This document shows, in pieces, positions 45,629 through 53,814 of a stretch of DNA of 64,000 bases. Position 1 is the first letter of the stretch. Each line of letters opens with the position of its first letter. The notes beneath the pieces are model-generated. The model was not told where the DNA came from. It saw nothing but the letters and a program-made list of their open reading frames with translations, and did no database searches. The position numbers and the translations under genes are program-made. This stretch comes from Anaerolineae bacterium. GTDB lineage: Bacteria > Chloroflexota > Anaerolineae > Anaerolineales > Anaerolineaceae. The DNA lies in the NCBI GenBank assembly GCA_013178295.1, contig JABLWW010000007.1, forward strand, positions 143,397 to 207,396. The letters are read 5' to 3'.

Positions 45629-46801
45629 TTATGTCAGGCGGGCAACATCTCTAGGAAGATGTTCAAGGTCAATGGCCGCACCATCACAGAAAAGCATGGC
45701 GCGCTCAATGGCATTGCTCAACTCGCGAATGTTGCCCGGCCAATGATAATTCATCAGAGCTTGCATGGCGCGCGGGGTAACATCCGTCACGTTCATCCCC
45801 AAACGCGCGTTATTGTTGCGCACGAAGAACCCCACCAGCTCTGGGATATCCGCACTGCGTTCCCGTAAGGGTGGAAGATGCAAATCAACCACTTTAAGCC
45901 GATAGTACAAATCCTCTCGGAATTGTTGCTCTTTAATCATTGCGGGCAAATCGCGATTAGACGCTGCCAATATCTGAACATCCACATGGATCAAATTGGT
46001 GCCACCCACGCGGCGAAAAGCGCGCTCTTCAATGGCGCGTAGCAACTTTGCCTGGGTATCCATAGGCATAGAGGATATTTCATCCAAAAACAAAACCCCG
46101 CCGTCAGCTGTTTCCATCAGACCGTGTTTGCGTTTCTCGGCGCTGGTAAACGCCCCGGCTTCGTAACCAAATAATTCAGATTCAAGCATGGTGTTTTGAA
46201 TCGCAGCACAATTAATAGCAATAAACGGTTTTGCCGAGCGGGGGCCGCTGCGATGAATAAAGTTCGCCAGCACTTCTTTGCCTGTCCCCGTCTCACCAGT
46301 GATCAATACAGAGACAGAGGCCGCCGCAGCACGCTGCGCTTGCGAGACTACCAATTCCATCGCTTTGGAAGCCCCCACAATAAACTGCGTCCTCTGAGAC
46401 TGCGCCTGCCGAAGGTGCGCCAACTCCCTGCGCATCATCACAATTTCAACTGCACGTTGAATAGATTTTTCCAACTGCTCAAACTCAATTGGCTTGGTCA
46501 GAAAGTCATGAGCGCCATTTTTCATGGCATCTACCGCCATCTCAATATCCCCATAAGCCGTGATAAGAATGATCGGGGGGCGATATGGAAAATTTGCCGT
46601 CTCATACAGCAGATTAGGTCCATAGCCATCCGGAAGACGGACATCCAGCAAGACAACATCCCCATCGCCCCGCTGCAAACAAGTTCGCGCTTCCCCCAGT
46701 GTGGGAACACCAATAACCTCAAATCCCTTGCTGAGCAAAAAATCACCAATATTTCTGCGCGCGTTTTCCTCATCATCCACTATCAAGATCGTAATTGCCA
46801 T
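45629..46801 (-). CDS. NtrC-type sigma-54 activator lacking a DNA-binding domain
   Basis: A 390-residue response regulator. The receiver domain (1-120) has the DDEE acidic pocket, phospho-acceptor Asp53 in VVLLDVRLPDG, and TAYGD and KP motifs. The AAA+ domain (about 140-375) has Walker A GETGTGKE, sigma-54 loop GAFTSA (usual form GAFTGA), Walker B GGVLFLDEI and the R-finger region REDLYYRL. It stops right after EHLPRDVARLT, so the usual Fis-type helix-turn-helix is absent, as in FlgR and CtcC. ATG 46801 has GGAG 7 nt upstream; 46807 (overlapping the kinase stop) is the alternative. Works with the upstream kinase and sigma-54. Confidence 0.93.
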   Translation of the reverse strand: MAITILIVDDEENARRNIGDFLLSKGFEVIGVPTLGEARTCLQRGDGDVVLLDVRLPDGYGPNLLYETANFPYRPPIILITAYGDIEMAVDAMKNGAHDFLTKPIEFEQLEKSIQRAVEIVMMRRELAHLRQAQSQRTQFIVGASKAMELVVSQAQRAAAASVSVLITGETGTGKEVLANFIHRSGPRSAKPFIAINCAAIQNTMLESELFGYEAGAFTSAEKRKHGLMETADGGVLFLDEISSMPMDTQAKLLRAIEERAFRRVGGTNLIHVDVQILAASNRDLPAMIKEQQFREDLYYRLKVVDLHLPPLRERSADIPELVGFFVRNNNARLGMNVTDVTPRAMQALMNYHWPGNIRELSNAIERAMLFCDGAAIDLEHLPRDVARLT

Positions 46802-46803
46802 GT

Positions 46804-48750
46804 TCATTCTCCATTGGTATATGCTGGCAGATTAATCGTAAATACTGTCCCGCCGGGAAATGTATTTAGACTGATGCTCCCTCTATGTGCTGTAACAATG
46901 CTCTTGGTAATGGCTAACCCCAGACCGGTTCCCCTAGGTTTATTGGTTACAAAAGGCTCAAATACGCGTTCACGAATATCATCCGGAATACCAGGACCAT
47001 TATCAGAGACTGTAATCTGTACCTGAGGATTGTTGGAGACCTCATTATTCCTTGAGACACGTATCGCCAGCATCCCCCCCGAAACACTCATTGCGTCAAT
47101 CGAATTACTGATCAGGTTGGTAAAAACCTGTTCCAGGGTTCGCGGATCCCCCAAAATCCTGGGCAAATTTTCTTCCGCTTGAAAATATGGCTCCACATTA
47201 ACTTTCGCAAGGCGTGGCCGCCAGCGGTCCAGAATACGCTGCAGAAAAATGTCCATGACAATAGGTTCGAACTTTGTCTCTCCGGGTCTCGAAAATGAAA
47301 GCACCGACTCCATCAAATGATGAAGACGGATACAGTCATCCCGCATACGCCCAATCAGCTCTTGGTTGGGATCATCATGAGCAAGCCTGCTAGACAAAAG
47401 CTGCAAGCCGGTGGAAATATTATTAATTGGGTTACGCACCTCATGCGCAAAAACAGCGGTGAATTCACCCAGCAAAGCCCGGTGTTCTAATTGTTGTGTA
47501 CGAACGCGAATTTGCTCGTATTCCGTTACATCACGGACAAAAACCAGTAAAGCCAAAAGACCCTGATCGCGCTGTGCAGGTATCACCTGAATATGTGCCG
47601 GAAACGACTGTCCATTCCGCCGGTGCAGATGGACATTACCCAAATCATGCGTGGCGATGCCATGTAAGGCATTCTCCAGCGCAGTCGCCAATGCGTCAGC
47701 ACCAATCAGAATATTGTCCACAGGCTGTCCACGCACTTCCGTATCAGCATACCCCAACATCACCTCAGCCGCGGCATTGATCTGCGCAATACGAAACCCC
47801 TCATCCAGCACCACAATGCCTTCCTGAGCGTTTTCCATAATGTCACTGCCCACTGCCAGCAGGCTTTCCTGTTCCCGTATCCTGTCGCCCAAATTGCCAA
47901 CCAGGATGTAGTGAAGGATCGCCCCGCTGATATGCGCCCCCAGTATTTCCAGAAAGCGTATCTGCTGTTCATCCGGGTGGTCCTCACGGGCGCCTGCCAC
48001 CAGCATTCCCATTAACGCCCCCTCTTGACCCAACGGCACCGAAGCCACGTAAGCCAGATTCTCAATTCTCCCGGCACGGTGAATCTCGGTCAAGACACGT
48101 TTTCCGGGCGCCCAAACAGACAACCTGGCAAGCCGGATAAAGTCCGTCGAAGGAATAACCTCTGGAAATACCGCCACAGGCTCAATTGAAGCAATTTTCG
48201 TTAACTGAGGCGTCTGCGTATCTGCCTGATAAATACACACCAGCTGTGTACCCAGCAAGGACTGCGCCAGCAGCAAAGCTTTCTCAAAACACTGCTCCAG
48301 GTCAGGAGGTTCAGTCAAACGCGCCAGGTCTAAAAGCACCTGGAACATCGTCTCTTGTTTCTGCAAAACGCTCTGCTGGTGTCTTTGGGCTGGCACCACA
48401 CTGAGCAAAGACCACTGCCCTTCAACATCCAGATAGCTGGTTTGCACAACCACAGCAATCGGGCTGCGATTGCGGCGATTCAGCAGCACCTGGCTCTCCT
48501 CTCCCGGCATTAAGCGGGAGATTGTCTCATCGGGGATAAAATTGATCAGGGGATTGCCACACAGCTCATCCGAAGAGAATGCCGTGAGCTTGAGCAAAGC
48601 GCTGTTGACCTGTATCACCACTCCCGAAGGGCGCTCGACCAGCATACAGGCTTCTGGCAAGAGGTTAAGCAGGGCGTTAAACTCTGGCAAAATTGCTATA
48701 CGCCCGCGTCCAGCAACATTGAGAGGGGGGGTAACTGCAGAAGGTGTCAT
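46804..48750 (-). CDS. Soluble PAS-GAF-PAS sensor histidine kinase (NtrB-like)
   Basis: A 648-residue kinase without membrane helices: PAS (about 22-130), GAF (about 135-295), a second PAS (about 310-425), HisKA with His436 in FAHEVRNPINNI, and HATPase (about 540-645) with N box NLISNSIDAM, DNGPGIPDDIRERVFEPF and GTGLGLAITKSI. The layout and H-box resemble NtrB/AtoS-type partners of NtrC activators. It overlaps the rpoN stop by ATGA and ends 2 nt before the activator ATG, so cognate pairing is near certain. The signal is probably a small cytoplasmic ligand or redox state; unknown. Confidence 0.94.
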   Translation of the reverse strand: MTPSAVTPPLNVAGRGRIAILPEFNALLNLLPEACMLVERPSGVVIQVNSALLKLTAFSSDELCGNPLINFIPDETISRLMPGEESQVLLNRRNRSPIAVVVQTSYLDVEGQWSLLSVVPAQRHQQSVLQKQETMFQVLLDLARLTEPPDLEQCFEKALLLAQSLLGTQLVCIYQADTQTPQLTKIASIEPVAVFPEVIPSTDFIRLARLSVWAPGKRVLTEIHRAGRIENLAYVASVPLGQEGALMGMLVAGAREDHPDEQQIRFLEILGAHISGAILHYILVGNLGDRIREQESLLAVGSDIMENAQEGIVVLDEGFRIAQINAAAEVMLGYADTEVRGQPVDNILIGADALATALENALHGIATHDLGNVHLHRRNGQSFPAHIQVIPAQRDQGLLALLVFVRDVTEYEQIRVRTQQLEHRALLGEFTAVFAHEVRNPINNISTGLQLLSSRLAHDDPNQELIGRMRDDCIRLHHLMESVLSFSRPGETKFEPIVMDIFLQRILDRWRPRLAKVNVEPYFQAEENLPRILGDPRTLEQVFTNLISNSIDAMSVSGGMLAIRVSRNNEVSNNPQVQITVSDNGPGIPDDIRERVFEPFVTNKPRGTGLGLAITKSIVTAHRGSISLNTFPGGTVFTINLPAYTNGE

Positions 48751-50162
48751 GAAACCTGGGACAGTGATCTCCTGAGGTGAGCGGGTAAAATTCCCTCCAT
48801 TGCACGGTACTTGGCAACGGTTCGCCGCGCCACATCAATCCCCTCTCGCGAAAGCATATCCACCAATTCAGCATCGCTTAGCGGACGGGCTTCCCTGGCA
48901 ATCATATCTTTGAGCAGGGTACGAATGTTCAAACTACGATCGAAAAACGAGGAAAGTGGCACAATGCGTTTATTGGGTAATTGTACCGTCTTTCCAGCCA
49001 CTGCGCGTGAAATCGTCGACTCATGCACGCCAAGCTCACGTGAGACACTGACGCGAGTAACCGGCTTAAGATGTTTGTCCCCGTACATGATATAGTCCTT
49101 TTGCGACTTGACCACACACTGCATCAGACGCTGCATGGTGTGATTGCGCTGTTGCAAGCACTTCACAAAAAGCGAAGCTTTTTCAATATCCTCACGCCAG
49201 GCAGAACGCTGCTCGCCTTCTGCCTGTTGCAGTGCTTGACGGAACAGGGGATTGACCCGCAATGTGCCAGACAGCGGCATAATAATCTCCACAATCAAAG
49301 GATTCTGCGGATCATCATTCATATAGCTGATAATAATATCCGGGCGGTGATACACCTGAACATCGGCTGCAGAAGGTTGGCGTACATCACCCCAGTGTGA
49401 ACGCGCCGGAAAGGGATTGAGGTTCTCACTGATAAAATGCACAATTTGTTCTATTCTACGCTGCGGCACATTGTACAGACGGGCAAGCTCGGCATACTGA
49501 CGGCGGAAGAGTAAATCCACCGAATTCTCCACAATGCACTGCGCCAGATCGGGCACTGATCTCGTCTCCGAAAGGACCTCAAGCTGAACGAGCAAGGCTT
49601 CCTGCGTCGACCGCGACCCAACACCAACGGGATCAGCCTTTTGAATCAGGCGTTGAACGGCTTTGACGCGTTCAAGAGAAACGTGGTAGTAAGAAGCCAC
49701 TTCAACCAGTTCGATGGTCAGCAGTCCATCTTCATCCAAATGGGCAAGTAAGTAAGCCGCTAGCTTGCGATCCTCTATTGCCAAATCAGGAGCAATCTGC
49801 CTGAGAACATAGGTTGGCAGGGCATCCTCCACCGGCGAATAGTCATGCTCTTCGGGCAAGAAACCTTCCACATCCTGCCGCACAGGGTGAAAGTCATCAC
49901 GAGGTGAAATAAAAACCACCGGGTCATCGGAATACTGATTCAGCGGACGGCTACAAACCGGGCAAAAACCACGCTCCGGTAGCAGGCGATGGCAGGTAGG
50001 GCAGCGCCGCTCTTCAATAAATTCAAGAGCAGGATTGGAAGCCAATTCCGAGTCAATTTGCTGCTTAAGTTCCTCGATCGTCAGGCTCAACAATGTCATC
50101 GTCTGGGCAAGATGAGCTGTTGTCGTCAGAGGACGGAGAGAATGAGACTGAATCTGAAACAT
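48747..50162 (-). CDS. rpoN: RNA polymerase sigma-54 factor with zinc-ribbon insertion
   Basis: A 471-residue RpoN. Region I is LTTTAHLAQTMTLLSLTIEELKQQIDSELASNPALE. Directly after it comes a CxxC-x9-CxxC zinc ribbon (Cys54, 57, 67, 70), not part of the textbook layout. The core-binding and HTH domains follow, and the RpoN box is ARRTVAKYRA (445-454; consensus ARRTVAKYRE). Start: ATG 50162, since the TTG 6 codons upstream lies too close to the predicted transcription starts. It heads the cluster rpoN-kinase-activator and is itself preceded by a sigma-54 promoter. Confidence 0.95.
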   Translation of the reverse strand: MFQIQSHSLRPLTTTAHLAQTMTLLSLTIEELKQQIDSELASNPALEFIEERRCPTCHRLLPERGFCPVCSRPLNQYSDDPVVFISPRDDFHPVRQDVEGFLPEEHDYSPVEDALPTYVLRQIAPDLAIEDRKLAAYLLAHLDEDGLLTIELVEVASYYHVSLERVKAVQRLIQKADPVGVGSRSTQEALLVQLEVLSETRSVPDLAQCIVENSVDLLFRRQYAELARLYNVPQRRIEQIVHFISENLNPFPARSHWGDVRQPSAADVQVYHRPDIIISYMNDDPQNPLIVEIIMPLSGTLRVNPLFRQALQQAEGEQRSAWREDIEKASLFVKCLQQRNHTMQRLMQCVVKSQKDYIMYGDKHLKPVTRVSVSRELGVHESTISRAVAGKTVQLPNKRIVPLSSFFDRSLNIRTLLKDMIAREARPLSDAELVDMLSREGIDVARRTVAKYRAMEGILPAHLRRSLSQVS

Positions 50163-50183
50163 CTTTTGCCACCTGTCCAAATA

Positions 50184-50212
50184 AGTATAGTGCGATACAC
50201 CTTAAGATGCAA
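50184..50212 (-). promoter_or_regulatory. Possible sigma-70-type promoter of rpoN overlapping the -12 element
   Basis: On the minus strand TTGCAT and TATACT (complement of 50184-50189) are 17 nt apart. TTGCAT is also the -12 box of the sigma-54 promoter. It could supply the basal RpoN needed to start an autoactivated loop. The -35 is poor. Confidence 0.4.
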
Positions 50213-50223
50213 GTTTTATGCCA
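50208..50223 (-). promoter_or_regulatory. Sigma-54 promoter ahead of rpoN (autoregulation)
   Basis: On the minus strand TGGCATAAAACTTGCA (complement of 50208-50223) is a full match to TGGCAYR-N4-TTGCW, with GG and GC separated by 10 nt. The predicted start near 50197 gives a 35-nt leader before the rpoN ATG. Confidence 0.85.
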
Positions 50224-50231
50224 GGGTTTTA

Positions 50232-50261
50232 TTGTCCTTTTACGCCAAAATCATGTACAAT
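50232..50261 (+). promoter_or_regulatory. trmFO promoter (TTGTCC-18-TACAAT)
   Basis: TTGTCC at 50232-50237 and TACAAT at 50256-50261. The predicted start near 50268 fits the ATG at 50298 and rules out the upstream ATG at 50253. It is divergent from the rpoN promoter. Confidence 0.6.
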
Positions 50262-50297
50262 TCTTCTGCAAACAGGGATAAGAAAAACATTCAACAG

Positions 50298-51644
50298 ATG
50301 TCTGAACTGATCATCATTGGTGGTGGACTGGCAGGGTGTGAAGCTGCATGGCAGGCCGCCGCGCGCGGTATTAATGTTACATTATACGAAATGCGCCCTC
50401 ACACCACCACACCAGCACACACCACCAGTTTTCTGGCTGAGCTGGTATGTTCCAATTCGCTGGGGGCAAAAGATATCCATCACGCCTCCGGGTTACTGAT
50501 GGAAGAACTCAGTAAACTAGACTCCCTGGTATTGCAATGCGCCAAGCAAACAGCTTTGCCCGCCGGAGGTGCGCTGGCGGTAGACCGTGCCGCCTTTGCC
50601 ACGCTGATCACTGAGAAAATCAGCACACATCCCAAGATCCGCATTGTACGGCAGGAAATTACCGAAATCCCACAGCAACCTGCTGTGATCGCCTCCGGCC
50701 CCCTGACCTCAGAGCACCTCGCATCATCCATCCAGACACTCTGCGGGCAAGACAACCTGTTCTTTTTTGATGCCATTGCCCCCATCGTCAGCGCAGAGTC
50801 AATCAACATGAACATCGCTTTCAAGGCTTCGCGTTACGCTGAAGATAACACAGCAGGGGATTACATCAACTGCCCCCTCAACAAGGATGAATACGAAGCC
50901 TTCGTTGAAGCGCTCCTCAGTGCAGAGCGAATTCGGCTCAGGGATTTCGAAAATGAAATCCAGACAGGGGTCAAAACCAATTCTGCGCGGTACTTTGAAG
51001 GCTGCTTGCCCATAGAGGTACTTGCCAGCCGCGGAAAGGACGCTCTGGCTTATGGTCCTATGCGCCCAACCGGGCTCTACAACCCCAACACCCATAAACG
51101 TCCCTACGCTGTTGTGCAGCTACGGCAGGATAACCTTGCTGCTACCCTTTACAACATGGTAGGGTTTCAAACTAACCTGACCTACGCTGAGCAACAACGC
51201 GTTTTTCGCACTATTCCCGCCCTGGAAAACGCCGAATTTGTCCGTTTTGGGCAAATGCACCGCAACACTTTCATCCTTTCACCGGCATTGCTCCTGCCAA
51301 CGCTTCAGTTCCGCTACCAGCCTGATCTGTTTTTTGCCGGGCAAATTACTGGGATAGAGGGATATATGGGCAACATTGCAACAGGGCTGATCGCTGGGAT
51401 CAACGCGGCACACTGGCTGCTGGGAAAACCTATCATCCCCACACCCCCTGCCACCATGATCGGCGCCCTTTTGCAATATATCACTCACGCAGAAACTTCC
51501 TGTTTTCAGCCTATGAAAGCCAACTTTGGAATACTTCCGCCGTTGGATTCCCCCATCCGTCACAAACAACAGCGTATTCAACAACACCTCCAGCGCGCCC
51601 AAAATGCAATGAATCAATACCTCCTCACTCTTGCGGAAATATAA
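50298..51644 (+). CDS. trmFO: Folate-dependent tRNA (uracil-54-C5)-methyltransferase TrmFO
   Basis: A 448-residue FAD protein making m5U54 in tRNA from methylenetetrahydrofolate. The FAD motif is IIIGGGLAGCEAAWQAAARG at the N-terminus. Family segments include LAELVCSNSLGA, NCPLNKDEYEAF, YFEGCLPIEVLASRG, FGPMRP-like AYGPMRPTGL, and FAGQITGIEGYMGNIATGLIAGINA. I start at ATG 50298: the open frame extends about 100 codons into the rpoN gene on the opposite strand, but the true N-terminus is the FAD motif. Confidence 0.96.
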   Translation: MSELIIIGGGLAGCEAAWQAAARGINVTLYEMRPHTTTPAHTTSFLAELVCSNSLGAKDIHHASGLLMEELSKLDSLVLQCAKQTALPAGGALAVDRAAFATLITEKISTHPKIRIVRQEITEIPQQPAVIASGPLTSEHLASSIQTLCGQDNLFFFDAIAPIVSAESINMNIAFKASRYAEDNTAGDYINCPLNKDEYEAFVEALLSAERIRLRDFENEIQTGVKTNSARYFEGCLPIEVLASRGKDALAYGPMRPTGLYNPNTHKRPYAVVQLRQDNLAATLYNMVGFQTNLTYAEQQRVFRTIPALENAEFVRFGQMHRNTFILSPALLLPTLQFRYQPDLFFAGQITGIEGYMGNIATGLIAGINAAHWLLGKPIIPTPPATMIGALLQYITHAETSCFQPMKANFGILPPLDSPIRHKQQRIQQHLQRAQNAMNQYLLTLAEI

Positions 51645-51647
51645 ATC

Positions 51648-52544
51648 ATGCAAAGCTCATTTAGCTTCAAAAGTATCCTATACATCACCCTTCCTTTGGT
51701 CATTATCTTTGTCATTGTGTTGACTGCCTACTGGCTATTTACCCCACCTGTGCAATTCGACGGTCAGCGTGCTTATGCTCTTGTCCAGCATCAGATGAGT
51801 CTGGGGGCAAGAACCCCAGGAAGCCAGGCACACGCGCAGACCATTCAATGGATTTCCTCAACGTTGCAGAAAAATCGTTGGCAGGTGGACATCCAGAAGG
51901 GTACGCAGATAGGCAAACCCATTCAAAACATTATTGCGCGCCGGGGCGCAGGCAGCCCATGGATCATCATCGGGGCGCATTACGATTGCAGAATGTTTGC
52001 CGACAAAGACCCTGATGCAAGCAAGCGTAGCCTCCCCGTGCCAGGGGCAAACGACAGTGCTTCAGGAGTTGCCGTTCTGCTGGAATTATCCCGAGTTTTA
52101 CCCAAACAGGAGCACCCCCAAATATGGCTGGTTTTCTTTGACGCCGAAGACCAGGGCAGGATTGACAATTGGGACTGGATTCTTGGATCACGCTATTTTG
52201 CCAGCCAACTCCAAGACAAGCCGGATGCGGTCATCATTATTGATATGATCGGCGATGCGGATCTCAACATCTACATGGAACACAACTCAGACCAGGCGCT
52301 CACAGAGCAAATCTGGAACACAGCAGACGAGATAGGATATTCCAAAAACTTCGTCCCAACTTACAAATTTTCAATACTGGACGATCACACGCCCTTTCTA
52401 GAGAAGGGAATTCGAGCCATAGACATAATTGATTTCGATTACCCATACTGGCACACCACGCAAGACACCGCCGACAAGGTCAGCCCGCAGAGTTTGCAAG
52501 CCATTGGCGAGACTCTGGTCAAATGGCTTGAGAAGCAAAGATAA
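51648..52544 (+). CDS. M28-family zinc aminopeptidase / glutaminyl-cyclase-like protein
   Basis: A 298-residue protein with an N-terminal signal-anchor helix (about 9-30) and an M28 domain outside the membrane. Zinc and catalytic residues appear in IIIGAHYDCR, PGANDSASGVAVLLELSR, VFFDAEDQG, IIIDMIGDAD and, near the end, DYPYWHTTQDTADKV. The compact, single-domain form resembles bacterial and animal glutaminyl cyclases as much as aminopeptidases. It begins 3 nt after trmFO. Confidence 0.9.
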   Translation: MQSSFSFKSILYITLPLVIIFVIVLTAYWLFTPPVQFDGQRAYALVQHQMSLGARTPGSQAHAQTIQWISSTLQKNRWQVDIQKGTQIGKPIQNIIARRGAGSPWIIIGAHYDCRMFADKDPDASKRSLPVPGANDSASGVAVLLELSRVLPKQEHPQIWLVFFDAEDQGRIDNWDWILGSRYFASQLQDKPDAVIIIDMIGDADLNIYMEHNSDQALTEQIWNTADEIGYSKNFVPTYKFSILDDHTPFLEKGIRAIDIIDFDYPYWHTTQDTADKVSPQSLQAIGETLVKWLEKQR

Positions 52545-52573
52545 TTGGCAAAACCTGAATTGTGACGTACACT
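52545..52573 (+). promoter_or_regulatory. Kinase promoter (TTGGCA-17-TACACT), leaderless type
   Basis: TTGGCA at 52545-52550 and TACACT at 52568-52573, 17 nt apart; the ATG follows 7 nt later with no ribosome site. Confidence 0.62.
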
Positions 52574-52580
52574 TAAACCA

Positions 52581-53807
52581 ATGAGCGAAATTGACCTCCT
52601 CCGCAGCATCCGCCCAATATGGCTTAGCAAAGTCGTACAAAAAGTAGCCAGGGGAGAAAACGTCCGTGATGACTTCCGTAATGAGCTTGAGCGCTTTTTT
52701 GACTCTGTCGAGCAAGTCATCGAAACCGGCGAGCTAAGCTGGATGGACACAATGCTGCATTTATACGCCACATCGCTCACACAGACCGATCTGGAAATCA
52801 GCAACAGCAATCTAACCCAATTTATCAACCAGATCATGCTGCTAATTTTTAGCGCATGCCGCGAACGGCTAGGTGAAGCCGATGCACTGAAACTCATCGA
52901 AGCTCTAATGCCCGCTTATGCGTATGCCACCGAAAAAGCCGCTCAATACGAGATTGATAACCAGGTCGAGTTCACCACCAAAAAGCTCACCCAGGTTCAA
53001 AACAACCTGGAGAAGCTCAATCAGAGCAAGTCAGACTTTATCACTGTTGCAGCGCATGAACTGAAAACACCACTGACACTTATTAATGGCTATACCGCCA
53101 TGCTCTACGAAAACCTGGAACAAAAAGGGAGCGCCCCCGAGTACAAAATGCTTGTGGATGGCATCCTGACTGGCGTAGCCCGTTTGCAGTCCATTGTGGA
53201 CAACATGATTGATGTCTCGCTGATTGATAACAATCTGCTCGAGGTAAACTTCCAGCCAACCTGGATTCAGCAAATTATCAAATCGCTGCATGCCGAGCTG
53301 GAAAAGGATTTTCTTGAACGACGACAGACTTTCACCTTCAACCAATTCCCTGGCTGCGACGAGATGATCTATGGTGACCCGGAAAGATTGATGCAGGCTT
53401 TCCGTAATGTGCTTCTGAATGCCATCAAATTTACGCCCGACGGTGGGCGCATTATGGTCGATGGGCGAAAACTGCCCGGTTTTATCGAGGTCATCATATC
53501 TGATACCGGTATTGGTATTGATCCAGATATGCAGCCCGTTATTTTTGAGAAATTCTTCCGGATAGGCAATACTGCCCTTCATTCCAGCGGAAAGACAAAA
53601 TATAAAGGCGGTGGTCCTGGGCTGGGGTTGCACATTGCCAAAGGCATCATCGAAGCACATGGCGGCTCTATTTGGGTCGAATCCCCAGGATACGATGAGC
53701 AAAAGCTTCCTGGTTCAACGTTTCATCTGCTGTTACCCATGCTCAAGGAAAAACCAGCAAATCTGGCCAAAGAGTTCATGGATGCGTCGGCAAGGGTGAA
53801 GTTTTAA
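52581..53807 (+). CDS. Soluble sensor histidine kinase
   Basis: A 408-residue kinase. The N-terminal 140 residues are helical (IRPIWLSKVVQKVARGENVRDDFRNELERFFD) and not a recognised sensor domain, although they resemble an RsbRD-N-like input. A coiled coil, HisKA (FITVAAHELKTPLTLINGY) and HATPase (NVLLNAIKFTPDGG, ISDTGIGIDPD, GGGPGLGLHIAKGIIEAHGG) follow. No response regulator is adjacent, so it is an orphan. hflX starts 7 nt after the stop. Confidence 0.92.
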   Translation: MSEIDLLRSIRPIWLSKVVQKVARGENVRDDFRNELERFFDSVEQVIETGELSWMDTMLHLYATSLTQTDLEISNSNLTQFINQIMLLIFSACRERLGEADALKLIEALMPAYAYATEKAAQYEIDNQVEFTTKKLTQVQNNLEKLNQSKSDFITVAAHELKTPLTLINGYTAMLYENLEQKGSAPEYKMLVDGILTGVARLQSIVDNMIDVSLIDNNLLEVNFQPTWIQQIIKSLHAELEKDFLERRQTFTFNQFPGCDEMIYGDPERLMQAFRNVLLNAIKFTPDGGRIMVDGRKLPGFIEVIISDTGIGIDPDMQPVIFEKFFRIGNTALHSSGKTKYKGGGPGLGLHIAKGIIEAHGGSIWVESPGYDEQKLPGSTFHLLLPMLKEKPANLAKEFMDASARVKF

Positions 53808-53814
53808 GTAATCT

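Noticed and set aside
49989..50297. 103-codon N-terminal extension of trmFO
   Set aside because: It lies opposite the rpoN gene, upstream of the likely promoter, and the FAD motif marks the true N-terminus at 50298.
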